This document shows positions 1 through 5,575 of a stretch of DNA of 9,497 nucleotides, in pieces. This stretch comes from an uncultured Ruminococcus sp. (GTDB taxonomy: Bacteria > Bacillota > Clostridia > Oscillospirales > Ruminococcaceae). Numbering within the stretch: the first letter of the stretch is position 1; every line of letters starts with the position of its first letter. The notes under the pieces are model-generated. The model made no database searches. It was not told the DNA's origin and worked only from the letters and a program-made list of their open reading frames with translations. The translations under genes and the position numbers were made by a program. The stretch covers positions 1 through 9,497 of the forward strand of contig CAMWRL010000066.1 of the NCBI GenBank assembly GCA_947176685.1, read 5' to 3'.

Positions 1-266
1 TTATACCACCAAATCGGAAAGCCTACGAAAATCACATCGTATTTTGATACATTGGCGCTTTTGTCAGCAACAGCCGGACGGGATGCCTTGTCCTTCATCT
101 CCACGGAACTGCGTGAATTTTCATCCTGCCAGTTGAGGTCAGCCTCTGTATAGGGAACCTCTGGGCGAATTTCATACAAATCAGCACCTGCTGCTTCTGC
201 AATTTTGTTAGCTGAATCAGCGGTCACACCGCTGGCACTGAAATAAGCGACTAATTTCTTACTCAT
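1..266 (-). CDS. Flavodoxin family protein, N-terminal part (runs off the left edge)
   Basis: The 88 visible codons start MSKKLVAYFSASGVTADSA and end VIFVGFPIWWY. This is the first half of a flavodoxin fold: strand 1, the phosphate-binding loop (SASGVT at residues 10-15 in place of the usual T/SxTGxT) and the GFPIWW strand that precedes the FMN-contacting loop. Proteins of this type bind FMN and carry electrons or reduce quinones or disulfides in the cytoplasm; the exact partner cannot be told. The start is supported by GGAGGA at 274-279, about 7 nt upstream of the ATG. It lies 21 nt after the TSCPD gene and is probably the third gene of the peroxidase operon. The C-terminal half is outside the window. 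Confidence 0.85.
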   Translation of the reverse strand, partial: MSKKLVAYFSASGVTADSANKIAEAAGADLYEIRPEVPYTEADLNWQDENSRSSVEMKDKASRPAVADKSANVSKYDVIFVGFPIWWY

Positions 267-287
267 GTTCAAATCCTCCATTTCATT

Positions 288-548
288 TTATGCCTGTGCT
301 ACTTCATAAGCGGCACGAACTGCCTTAGCCAACTGATCTCCGCACGAAGTCGGTCTGCGCCCGCAGAGAACACTAGACAGCTTTTCCTAGACCTGCTCCA
401 CTGTAATACCCTCCACCAGAATCGGAATGGCTTTCAGATTGCCATTGCATCCGCCGATAAAACTGACGTTATGCACCACATTTCCCTCCAGATCAAGGCT
501 GATGAGCTGCGAACAGGTGTGTTCTGTTTTATAATCGTAGTGTAACAT
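288..548 (-). pseudogene. TSCPD-domain protein interrupted by an in-frame TAG
   Basis: Read through, the frame gives 86 residues beginning MLHYDYKTEHTCSQLISLDL, with IGGCNGNLKAI at 31-41 and CGRRPTSCGDQLAKAV at 62-77. This matches the small TSCPD family (TIGR03905 type, related to a C-terminal domain of class II ribonucleotide reductases); its function is not established. Codon 54 (387-389) is TAG, between EQV and EKLSSV. Homology resumes in the same frame after it, so this is a point nonsense mutation, not a frameshift. No credible start codon follows the TAG, so the product would be a 53-residue fragment lacking the TSCxDQL signature. The ATG overlaps the TAA of the peroxidase gene by one base (TAATG), which implies translational coupling. 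Sequencing error or readthrough are the alternatives. Confidence 0.75.
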
Positions 549-1090
549 TACAGTACCTCCTCGACCTTTTTCTTTACGTTATCAAGGGATTCCGTCGGCT
601 CAAAACGGGCGATAATCTCACCGTTACGGTCAATCAAAAACTTGGTAAAATTCCACTTGATATTTCCGTTGTTCTTATAATCCGGGTCCATCTTCTTGAC
701 AACAGGCTTGAGAATCAGCGACATCGGGCTTTTGCCGAATCCGCCGAAGGTGGTGTTGGTCGTCAGGTATCGATAAAGCGGAATTGCATTTTCACCGTTG
801 ACATCAATTTTGGAAAACCGCGGAAATGTAATGCCATATCTTCCAGTACAGAAGAAGTGAATCTCCTCATCGCTGCCCGGTGCCTGCTCCTTAAACTGGT
901 TGCAGGGGAAGTCCAGAATCTCCAGTCCGTCCTTCTGGTGCAGCTCGTACATATCCTGCAACCCATCATACTGTGGTGTGAATCCACAGCCGGTCGCTGT
1001 GTTGACAATCAGCAGCACCTTGCCCTTGTAGTCCGACAAAGATACCTCACTGTCGTCCTGTGCTTTTACCTTAAAATCGTAAATGCTCAT
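548..1090 (-). CDS. Glutathione peroxidase family (Cys type) thiol peroxidase
   Basis: It reduces hydrogen peroxide or organic hydroperoxides in the cytoplasm. Bacterial Cys-type members generally use thioredoxin rather than glutathione. From the ATG at 1090 the product has 180 residues, the usual length. The peroxidatic cysteine is C35 in NTATGCGFTPQY, encoded by TGT and not a selenocysteine TGA. FPCNQF supplies Q65, and KWNF supplies W146 and N147, completing the Cys-Gln-Trp-Asn tetrad. C81 in FFCTGRYGITF is at the place of the resolving cysteine of thioredoxin-dependent members. A TTG three codons upstream (1099) is in frame but abuts the GGAG, so the ATG with GGAG about 9 nt before it is preferred. 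It is the first gene of an operon with the TSCPD and flavodoxin genes. Confidence 0.93.
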   Translation of the reverse strand: MSIYDFKVKAQDDSEVSLSDYKGKVLLIVNTATGCGFTPQYDGLQDMYELHQKDGLEILDFPCNQFKEQAPGSDEEIHFFCTGRYGITFPRFSKIDVNGENAIPLYRYLTTNTTFGGFGKSPMSLILKPVVKKMDPDYKNNGNIKWNFTKFLIDRNGEIIARFEPTESLDNVKKKVEEVL

Positions 1091-1104
1091 TTCAATCAAC
1101 TCCT

Positions 1105-1126
1105 ATTAAATTTTTCTCGATTTAAT
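1105..1126 (-). promoter_or_regulatory. Inverted repeat in the peroxidase leader, possible operator
   Basis: ATTAAAT (1105-1111) and ATTTAAT (1120-1126) form a perfect 7-bp dyad around an 8-bp spacer. It sits between the -10 and the ribosome-binding site, where a repressor could block transcription. In such AT-rich sequence a 7-bp dyad can arise by chance, and it does not match the PerR box that I would expect for a peroxide regulon. Confidence 0.25.
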
Positions 1127-1143
1127 TTTATGAGATTAACTAT

Positions 1144-1172
1144 AGTATATCACAAGGTTCTGCTCTTGTCAA
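1144..1172 (-). promoter_or_regulatory. Sigma-A promoter of the peroxidase operon
   Basis: On the minus strand TTGACA (1167-1172) is separated by exactly 17 bp from TATACT (1144-1149). This is one mismatch from the full consensus. The -10 lies about 53 bp upstream of the ATG, leaving room for a leader of about 45 nt. Inferred from sequence alone. Confidence 0.8.
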
Positions 1173-1270
1173 TCATTCTGAGAAAAAGCAAGAAATTCAG
1201 CACATTGAACAGAAATATGTTTTCACTTCTGTTGACATTTAATAATTACCATACATCTTTTGTTAAATGA

Positions 1271-1326
1271 TAGAATAAGACAAGGCAGATACGCTTAAAG
1301 CGATGTATCTGCCCTGTCTTATTCTA
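1271..1326. terminator. Long near-perfect hairpin, probable bidirectional terminator
   Basis: Arms 1271-1292 and 1305-1326 pair at 21 of 22 positions; the only mismatch is A1283 with C1314. The loop is 12 nt and contains a small GCT/AGC pairing. The outer part of each arm is AT-rich (TAGAATAAGA and TCTTATTCTA) and the inner part GC-rich (GGCAGATAC and GTATCTGCC). This gives a U-rich 3' arm in the plus direction and a weaker one in the minus direction. It lies 5 bp beyond the stop of the TauE/SafE remnant and could terminate that gene, leftward. A small mobile palindrome is the alternative. Confidence 0.55.
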
Positions 1327-1330
1327 TTAC

Positions 1331-1597
1331 TTATTGTATACTGCTATTGAAAATAATCATAGTTACCCCAAGAACAATCAAAGTCACATCTGTTACATAT
1401 CCGACAGCCTTTGCATTGACCTTGTTTGCAAACCTCACACTGATGAACGAAAAAGCAGTTGCTGTGAGGATGGAAATGGCAAGGTATCTCCAGCATTCAA
1501 ATAGAATCGTACGTTCTATCAGAATGTGGCTGACAGAGGTAATCAGTGCAGTAAAGGTCATGATAAAGGTTGATGTACCGATTCCTATTGCAACGCA
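1331..1597 (-). pseudogene. TauE/SafE family permease, C-terminal remnant
   Basis: About 88 codons on the minus strand encode VAIGIGTSTFIMTFTALI, a histidine-containing SVSHILI, then VRFANKVNAKAVGYVTD and LIVLGVTMIIF before the stop. These match the C-terminal repeat of TauE/SafE anion exporters, which are normally 250-300 residues with 7-8 membrane helices. Three hydrophobic segments are visible. Upstream of about 1597 the homology stops and the frame runs antisense through an IS transposase gene, so the N-terminal two thirds have been lost, most likely by IS insertion plus deletion. No start codon or ribosome-binding site belongs to the remnant. The family is known for sulfite, sulfonate or related anion export; the substrate here is unknown. 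Confidence 0.7.
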
Positions 1598-2032
1598 CAA
1601 TTGACAAAACAAAAAATGTGATATAAAAAATATGGAAAGACAGATGATACTGGCAGAAATAAATGATGAGTTGAGTGTAGCCAGAACCAACAAAAAAGAC
1701 TTTTTGAACAAACTTGATGAAATCATTCCGTGGGAGGAATTTATAAAAATCATAAAGCCGAGCTATTACAAAGGAGAACACGGAAACAAACCATATCCAC
1801 TGGAACTGATGCTTCGGATTTACATTTTGCAGAATGTATACAATCTTGCAGATATGGCAATTATGAATGAGATAATAGACAGCCGGGCATTTTCAGATTT
1901 TTGTTGTGTCAATTCTCCAAAAGAAATTCCTGACGGAGATACTATCGGAAGATTTCGCAGCATACTAACAAGTAATGGGTTGCAGGAGAAAATTTTTATG
2001 GAATTGCTGTAAAATGCCTGTTCATTGTCTGC
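1598..2032. mobile_element. Remnant of an IS5-family insertion sequence
   Basis: The limits are estimates. The left boundary is where TauE/SafE homology ends, and the right boundary is just before the truncated recombinase. Only the transposase N-terminus is left and no matching terminal inverted repeats or target duplication are visible. Confidence 0.5.
1632..2012 (+). pseudogene. IS5-family transposase, N-terminal fragment
   Basis: The 126-codon frame begins MERQMILAEINDELS and contains IIPWEEFIKIIKPSYYKG (about 31-48), PYPLELMLRIYILQNVYNLAD (about 55-75) and DGDTIGRFRSILTSNGL (about 101-117). This is the N-terminal DUF772-type domain of IS5-family transposases, which are 300-450 residues long. 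The frame ends in TAA right after IFMELL, before the DDE catalytic domain, and no other frame resumes it. It is therefore a truncated, inactive copy. The left IS end should lie in the AT-rich stretch 1598-1631; the right end is gone. It faces the TauE/SafE remnant head to head and probably truncated it. Confidence 0.8.
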
Positions 2033-2340
2033 TTATAAGTTTAAGTGTGGCTCTTTCAGGAACACAAGCGACACGCCCCTGTCAAACAACGCCTGATACT
2101 CTTTAAAGCCTTCATCAGCGTTTCTACTCATACGTGACACGGAATCAAAGACAATAGTAATCTGTTCATCCTGTTTCAGCACTTTTCGTTTCAGCTTCGC
2201 CCATTGCGGATGTTCAGACATTGTGCCTGTATACGTTTCAGCAATAATTTCAGCATTTGGATATACCGCCGTTATATTATCAATCTGCCTCTGAATACTC
2301 TGTTTAGGTGGCTTACTCTGCAATATCCATAAATTTTCAT
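2033..2340 (-). pseudogene. Serine recombinase (resolvase N-terminal domain), frameshifted and truncated
   Basis: Starting at the ATG at 2340 (AAAGGGA upstream), the sequence reads MKIYGYCRVS, which holds the catalytic serine S10 of the YxRVS motif. After that codon (2311-2313) the homology continues one frame away as PKQSIQRQIDNI, then YTGT, WAKLKRKVL and TIVFDSVSRMSRN, the region with the conserved arginines. A single lost base in what should read AGC-ACA-CCT (Ser-Thr-Pro) explains the shift. The 3' end is also lost: homology stops after LKEPHLNL, near residue 100 of a protein normally about 190 or more, so the DNA-binding helix-turn-helix is missing. Such enzymes belong to transposons, plasmids and inversion systems. 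The stop at 2033 comes from the junction with the IS remnant. Confidence 0.8.
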
Positions 2341-2398
2341 GTTTATTCCCTTTCTTAGTATCATTTAACCGCCCGTTTTTTTAGACAGGGATATAATT

Positions 2399-3391
2399 CT
2401 ATTCGCTTATTCTGTAATACTGCATACCATTATCGGGTAATATATAGCCGTGTTCAGATTCAATTATTTTCAGAATACAACCATCATCATTCAGAGTAAT
2501 TTCAGCTGTAACAGCAGGACATCCTTCAATACTGCCTGTAGTAAACGTCAGAATACCATTATTTACAGTGCCTATTCCGTCTGATAAATATGCTATACGA
2601 TAGAACTTCACTTCTATATGATAGATGTTTTCATCTGTTTTTACAATTTTGATTTCACTGCCTGAATCGGAATCTTTATGAGTAGTATATTTTCCGATGA
2701 AATTATCATTGTCAGTGACATCTATAGGTTCTGTTTCGGAAGGTTCTGTAGTTGTCTCTGTTTCAGGATTTGCAGAAGGTTCTGTAACTGTTTCGATTAC
2801 GGAAATTTCTACTGGAGATTCTGTAGCTATTTCCGTGATTGATTCTTTAACCTGCTGAACTTCGGTCGGTATTTCTGTAGCCACTTCCGTGATTGGTTCT
2901 GTAACCTGCTGAACTTTCGTCGGTATTTCTGTAACTACTTCCGATATAGTTTTTTCCATATCCACGACTGTTGTTGTAACTGTATTAACAACAGTACTTT
3001 CGGCAGAAGATATGGTATTATTCATCATTCCGCTTTGCACTGGAATTGACGTATACTGCGGTGTTGACGGCACATCATTGGGTGGAATTATATTCCTGTT
3101 AACAAGAATCATTCCGCCTATGCTGATTGCCACAAACAGACAGGCGGCGACAGTTGAAATATATCGTATAAAACGTGTTCGGGAATATTTTTCTACACCT
3201 GAAACAATAGTTTCCGATTTATATTCAGGTTCAGTTATATTTTCTCCTGACATTCTTTTAATACAGTTTTTTAATATTCTTTTCTGTGCCTTGCTGTTGA
3301 GTGCAGGAATGTTTTCAGATATTTTTTCAACGTCTGTATCATCAAGATTATTCAGACTATCCGAAATTATGTTATCTTTTTCGTTATTCAT
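2399..3391 (-). CDS. Putative membrane anti-sigma factor and extracellular sensor
   Basis: The 330-residue product has an N-terminal cytoplasmic part (1-75) with ENIPALNSKAQKRILKNCI, one membrane helix (about 76-97, ISTVAACLFVAISIGGMILV) and an outside part. The latter contains a Thr/Ser/Glu-rich linker (about 120-228) and a beta-rich C-terminal domain (229-330) starting NFIGKYTTHKDSDSG and ending NGMQYYRISE. The linker contains three 18-residue repeats (149-202, consensus ITEVATEIPTEVQQV). It begins 4 nt after the sigma gene, with AGGAAAGG (3400-3407) inside the sigma 3' end. Context and topology suggest that it holds the ECF sigma factor at the membrane and releases it on an outside signal, as RsgI-like proteins do in cellulolytic clostridia. 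I do not recognise the C-terminal domain; a lipocalin-like or carbohydrate-binding barrel is possible. No protease site can be assigned. Confidence 0.75.
   Translation of the reverse strand: MNNEKDNIISDSLNNLDDTDVEKISENIPALNSKAQKRILKNCIKRMSGENITEPEYKSETIVSGVEKYSRTRFIRYISTVAACLFVAISIGGMILVNRNIIPPNDVPSTPQYTSIPVQSGMMNNTISSAESTVVNTVTTTVVDMEKTISEVVTEIPTKVQQVTEPITEVATEIPTEVQQVKESITEIATESPVEISVIETVTEPSANPETETTTEPSETEPIDVTDNDNFIGKYTTHKDSDSGSEIKIVKTDENIYHIEVKFYRIAYLSDGIGTVNNGILTFTTGSIEGCPAVTAEITLNDDGCILKIIESEHGYILPDNGMQYYRISE
2786..2947 (-). repeat. Three 54-bp tandem repeats in the anti-sigma linker
   Basis: The period is exactly 54 bp: the same 10-mer CCTGCTGAAC recurs at 2851-2860 and 2905-2914. 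It encodes 18-residue units beginning ISEVVTEIPTKVQQV, ITEVATEIPTEVQQV and ITEIATESPVEISVI. The first two copies are close and the third is diverged. Such in-frame repeats can change linker length by slippage. Confidence 0.8.
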
Positions 3392-3395
3392 AAAA

Positions 3396-3950
3396 TCAAC
3401 CTTTCCTGAGAAATTTTTCTATTCGCTTTCTTGCCCTGAGACTTCTCTGCTGTACAGCTCCTGCTGACATACAAAGTATATCGGCAATTTCACGTATAGT
3501 ATGATTATAGTAGTACTGATGAATTATAACAGAGCGTTCAGGTTCTTTCAGTGACATTACAGCTTCACGGACTTTTTGTCTGTTTATTTTTTTTACAACT
3601 GTTTCTTCAACGTTCTCGTCCATATCTAATAAACCGTACTCACTTATATCATTTTCATCTGTAACGCTCTGACGATATGACAGTCGTCGGTAAGCATCTA
3701 TAGCTGAATGTTTTGCAATTGTACTTATAAAGACTTTCAATGAGCCTTTTGAAACTGAAAAATTACTGAGATTCCGGAATACTTCTACAAAAATATCACT
3801 TACACAGTCTTCAATGTCCTCTGAATTTGCATAGAGGTTCAGCTTGTTTGCAGTAATAGCATAGACAAGATTACTATATTGTTCTATAATCTTTTCGTAT
3901 GCTTTTTTTGGCGAACTGTCAAGCAATTCAAGTAATTCACAATCGCTCAT
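3396..3950 (-). CDS. ECF RNA polymerase sigma factor (sigma-70 family)
   Basis: The product (184 residues) has only regions 2 and 4, as in ECF sigma factors. Region 2 spans about 18-90, with LYANSEDIEDCVSDIFVEVF and SVSKGSLKVFISTIAKHSAID for core binding and -10 recognition. Region 4 spans about 124-181, with LKEPERSVI and the helix-turn-helix IREIADILCMSAGAVQQRS for -35 recognition. A very strong ribosome-binding site AGGAGGTG (3956-3963) precedes the ATG by about 7 nt. The membrane protein 4 nt downstream is its likely anti-sigma partner. Target promoters are unknown; no clear autoregulatory -35/-10 pair is visible upstream. The ECF subgroup cannot be assigned by eye. Confidence 0.92.
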   Translation of the reverse strand: MSDCELLELLDSSPKKAYEKIIEQYSNLVYAITANKLNLYANSEDIEDCVSDIFVEVFRNLSNFSVSKGSLKVFISTIAKHSAIDAYRRLSYRQSVTDENDISEYGLLDMDENVEETVVKKINRQKVREAVMSLKEPERSVIIHQYYYNHTIREIADILCMSAGAVQQRSLRARKRIEKFLRKG

Positions 3951-4015
3951 TTAATCACCTCCTCTATATATACCATTCGTTCAAGAGCAGCAAAAACTTA
4001 CAAAAATTTTTCTAA

Positions 4016-4222
4016 CTACAGCAAAAATACCAGAATGCTATCAGGCACTCCAGTATATTTTTTGTATGAGTAATGTATTTTAAAAATTCCAATACATTCG
4101 GAACTTTTTCCGCCGTCAATTGTAACAATTTTTACGTCCGTATAAACAGATACCGAAGGCAGTTCTTTAGGCTCAGGATTCTCGTTAACGATTTTAATTT
4201 CAATTTTTTGCCCTAACCAAGA
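4016..4222 (-). pseudogene. Start-less coding remnant upstream of the sigma gene
   Basis: The minus frame is open for 68 codons up to a TAG at 4016. It contains KIEIKIVNENPEPKELPS, VYTDVKIVTIDGGKSSE and GVPDSILVFLL. The residue composition and codon choice look like real coding sequence, but a TAA at 4223-4225 closes the frame and there is no ATG or plausible alternative start. I do not recognise the protein. It may be the C-terminal end of a gene that once preceded the sigma factor. A chance open frame is possible. Confidence 0.3.
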
Positions 4223-4249
4223 TTATTAATCAAGAATAATATAATCAAG

Positions 4250-4266
4250 TCCGCACTGCGTGCGGA
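4250..4266. repeat. GC-rich perfect hairpin in the intergenic region
   Basis: TCCGCAC (4250-4256) and GTGCGGA (4260-4266) pair perfectly around the trinucleotide TGC. It stands out in very AT-rich surroundings. No T run follows on either strand, so a standard intrinsic terminator is unlikely. It might be the scar or end of a lost mobile element. Confidence 0.4.
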
Positions 4267-4323
4267 GACTGACCGACTGCCTGTTTGTCTTCTTTCCGCA
4301 AATGAATGTAGTCAATTGATTGA

Positions 4324-4554
4324 TTTTCAATAAAGAAAAAGTATTTTTTCTTTGGTACTGTAAAACAAAAAGTTTACATATCAAAGAAGAAAAGAACACT
4401 GAACCAGAAGCAACCGGAAAAAAAGAAGCAAAGCAAACCGCAAAAACAAGCAACGGACAAGCAGTCATTACTTGATGAATACCGTACAAAGCTTGAAAAA
4501 TGTATTGAGACAATAATGGCGAAATTAAGTGAGAGTATATATGCAATCTTTTAA
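4324..4554 (+). pseudogene. Start-less Lys/Gln-rich coding remnant
   Basis: The plus frame is open for 76 codons, from after a TGA at 4321 to a TAA at 4552. It contains a basic stretch (SKKKRTLNQKQPEKKKQSKP) followed by a plausible helical C-terminus, SLLDEYRTKLEKCIETIMAK then LSESIYAIF. Only one ATG is in frame, 13 codons before the end, so nothing like an intact gene is present. The C-terminal part has codon use like the neighbouring genes. I do not recognise it; a mobile-element accessory protein is a guess. Low-complexity A-rich DNA could also produce such a frame by chance. Confidence 0.3.
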
Positions 4555-4590
4555 ACAACCAACAGTTTAATTTTCACAAAAAGATTTTGC

Positions 4591-4619
4591 TTGAATTCAA
4601 CTTTAAGGTGTGATATAAT
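4591..4619 (+). promoter_or_regulatory. Extended -10 promoter for the XRE-GH44 operon
   Basis: TTGAAT (4591-4596) is 17 bp from a perfect TATAAT (4614-4619). TGA directly before it (4611-4613) makes an extended -10 (TGnTATAAT). Transcription would start near 4626, leaving a leader of about 78 nt before the ATG. Confidence 0.75.
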
Positions 4620-4644
4620 ATAATTATACCACTGATAAACAAAA

Positions 4645-4662
4645 CTTTTGCATATGTCAAAG
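4645..4662 (+). promoter_or_regulatory. Imperfect 18-bp dyad in the leader, possible operator
   Basis: CTTTTGCATATGTCAAAG pairs at 7 of 9 symmetric positions around CATATG. It sits about 20-37 bp after the predicted transcription start, where a bound XRE dimer could repress its own operon. No biochemical support exists here and chance is possible. Confidence 0.25.
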
Positions 4663-4703
4663 AAAACCAACGTAAAATTTCGGATAGGGAGGACGCTCTC
4701 AAA

Positions 4704-5558
4704 ATGAAGTTGAACTTCAGTGAAAATTTAATTAAATATCGTAAAAGAAAAAAACTTACTCAAGGACAGCTTGCCTCAATGCTTTCAGTTACACCGCAGG
4801 CTGTTTCAAAATGGGAAAACGGCAGTTACCCTGACTGTGTACTTTTACCCCAAATTTCTATAGTTCTTGATGTATCACTTGATGTGTTGTTCGGACTTAA
4901 AGAAGATGATGGTGAAGTGAATCTGAATAATGAAATACTGGACAGAATCAGAAAGTTTCCTGATAATGAAAAGGGACGTTATATTATGAAACTATGCTAC
5001 AATATGATTTGTGCGTATAATTCAAATACTGCTCTCGAACACGCAAATATGCCTGATACTTTTACACAGGAAACTTTTGCACATCTGCGGACAGACTATG
5101 AACTTGCAATATCAAGACTTAATCCGGATATGCAGTACTTTTGCTTTATGTGTATACCCGAAAACGGTATAAACAGTTATTTTTCAATAACACCGAGAAT
5201 CATTGAACTTTTCAGTCTGCTTTCGGATGAAAATTCCCTGAAAGTTATCAGCTATGCTGAAACGCTTGGTCGGAATTATGTTCTCACAAAGGAGTGCATT
5301 TCAAAGAAACTTTCAATTCCGCTTGAAATCGTTTCAGAGATTGTCGACCGATTTGAACGTTTTGGCATTATGTGGCAGCTTACAGCTAATACTGACGGTG
5401 AGCCGTTCCCGATTTATGGATATGTCCATAATATACCACTTGTGGGCATTCTTACACTTGCAGAGTCGCTTATTCATTTTATTGCCTGTCGTGAACCTGA
5501 TATTGATACATGGACAAAAGCACCTTTCAGAATTCCCGAAACCTATAACAAAGAATAA
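4704..5558 (+). CDS. XRE-family transcriptional regulator with a large C-terminal domain
   Basis: The N-terminal 65 residues are a Cro/CI-type DNA-binding domain. LTQGQLASMLSVTPQAVSKW with WENGSYPD (18-44) forms the helix-turn-helix, followed by LLPQISIVLDVSLDVLFG. The remaining 220 residues are acidic or amphipathic with no membrane helix. LTKECISKKLSIPLEIVSEI and RFERFGIMW (about 194-224) look like a second winged-helix element. The start has GGGAGG at 4687-4692, about 11 nt upstream, which is slightly long. It is followed after 17 nt by the GH44 gene on the same strand, so it is probably co-transcribed with it and may control it. The ligand is unknown and no sugar-binding domain can be named. 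Confidence 0.88.
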   Translation: MKLNFSENLIKYRKRKKLTQGQLASMLSVTPQAVSKWENGSYPDCVLLPQISIVLDVSLDVLFGLKEDDGEVNLNNEILDRIRKFPDNEKGRYIMKLCYNMICAYNSNTALEHANMPDTFTQETFAHLRTDYELAISRLNPDMQYFCFMCIPENGINSYFSITPRIIELFSLLSDENSLKVISYAETLGRNYVLTKECISKKLSIPLEIVSEIVDRFERFGIMWQLTANTDGEPFPIYGYVHNIPLVGILTLAESLIHFIACREPDIDTWTKAPFRIPETYNKE

Positions 5559-5575
5559 TATGGAGGATATTTACT

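Larger units (their letters stand above)
3951..4590. other. Intergenic region between the divergent sigma and XRE genes
   Basis: This is the longest stretch without an intact gene. Besides the two coding remnants and the GC hairpin it holds the sigma ribosome-binding site at its left end and an A/T-only inverted repeat (AAAGAAAAA at 4332-4340, TTTTTCTTT at 4345-4353). I see no tRNA, riboswitch or CRISPR structure in it. Confidence 0.5.

Noticed and set aside
986..988. Selenocysteine in the glutathione peroxidase
   Set aside because: The active-site codon is TGT (Cys), not TGA, and the frame needs no recoding.
857..1270. Plus-strand open frame of 137 codons
   Set aside because: It is antisense to the peroxidase gene and its promoter, and its translation has no recognisable domain.
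1598..1753. Extension of the minus-strand TauE/SafE frame upstream of 1597
   Set aside because: This part is antisense to the IS5 transposase fragment and has no permease homology, so it is a chance open frame.
3965..3973. TATATATA as -10 of the sigma gene
   Set aside because: It directly abuts the AGGAGGTG ribosome-binding site, so transcription would start within or after it.
4332..4353. A/T-only inverted repeat as a terminator
   Set aside because: The 9-bp stem has only one G-C pair, which is too weak for an intrinsic terminator.
4226..4558. Minus-strand open frame of 110 codons with hydrophobic residues
   Set aside because: Its hydrophobicity is the complement of the A-rich, Lys/Gln-coding plus strand; there is no convincing ribosome-binding site or family match.
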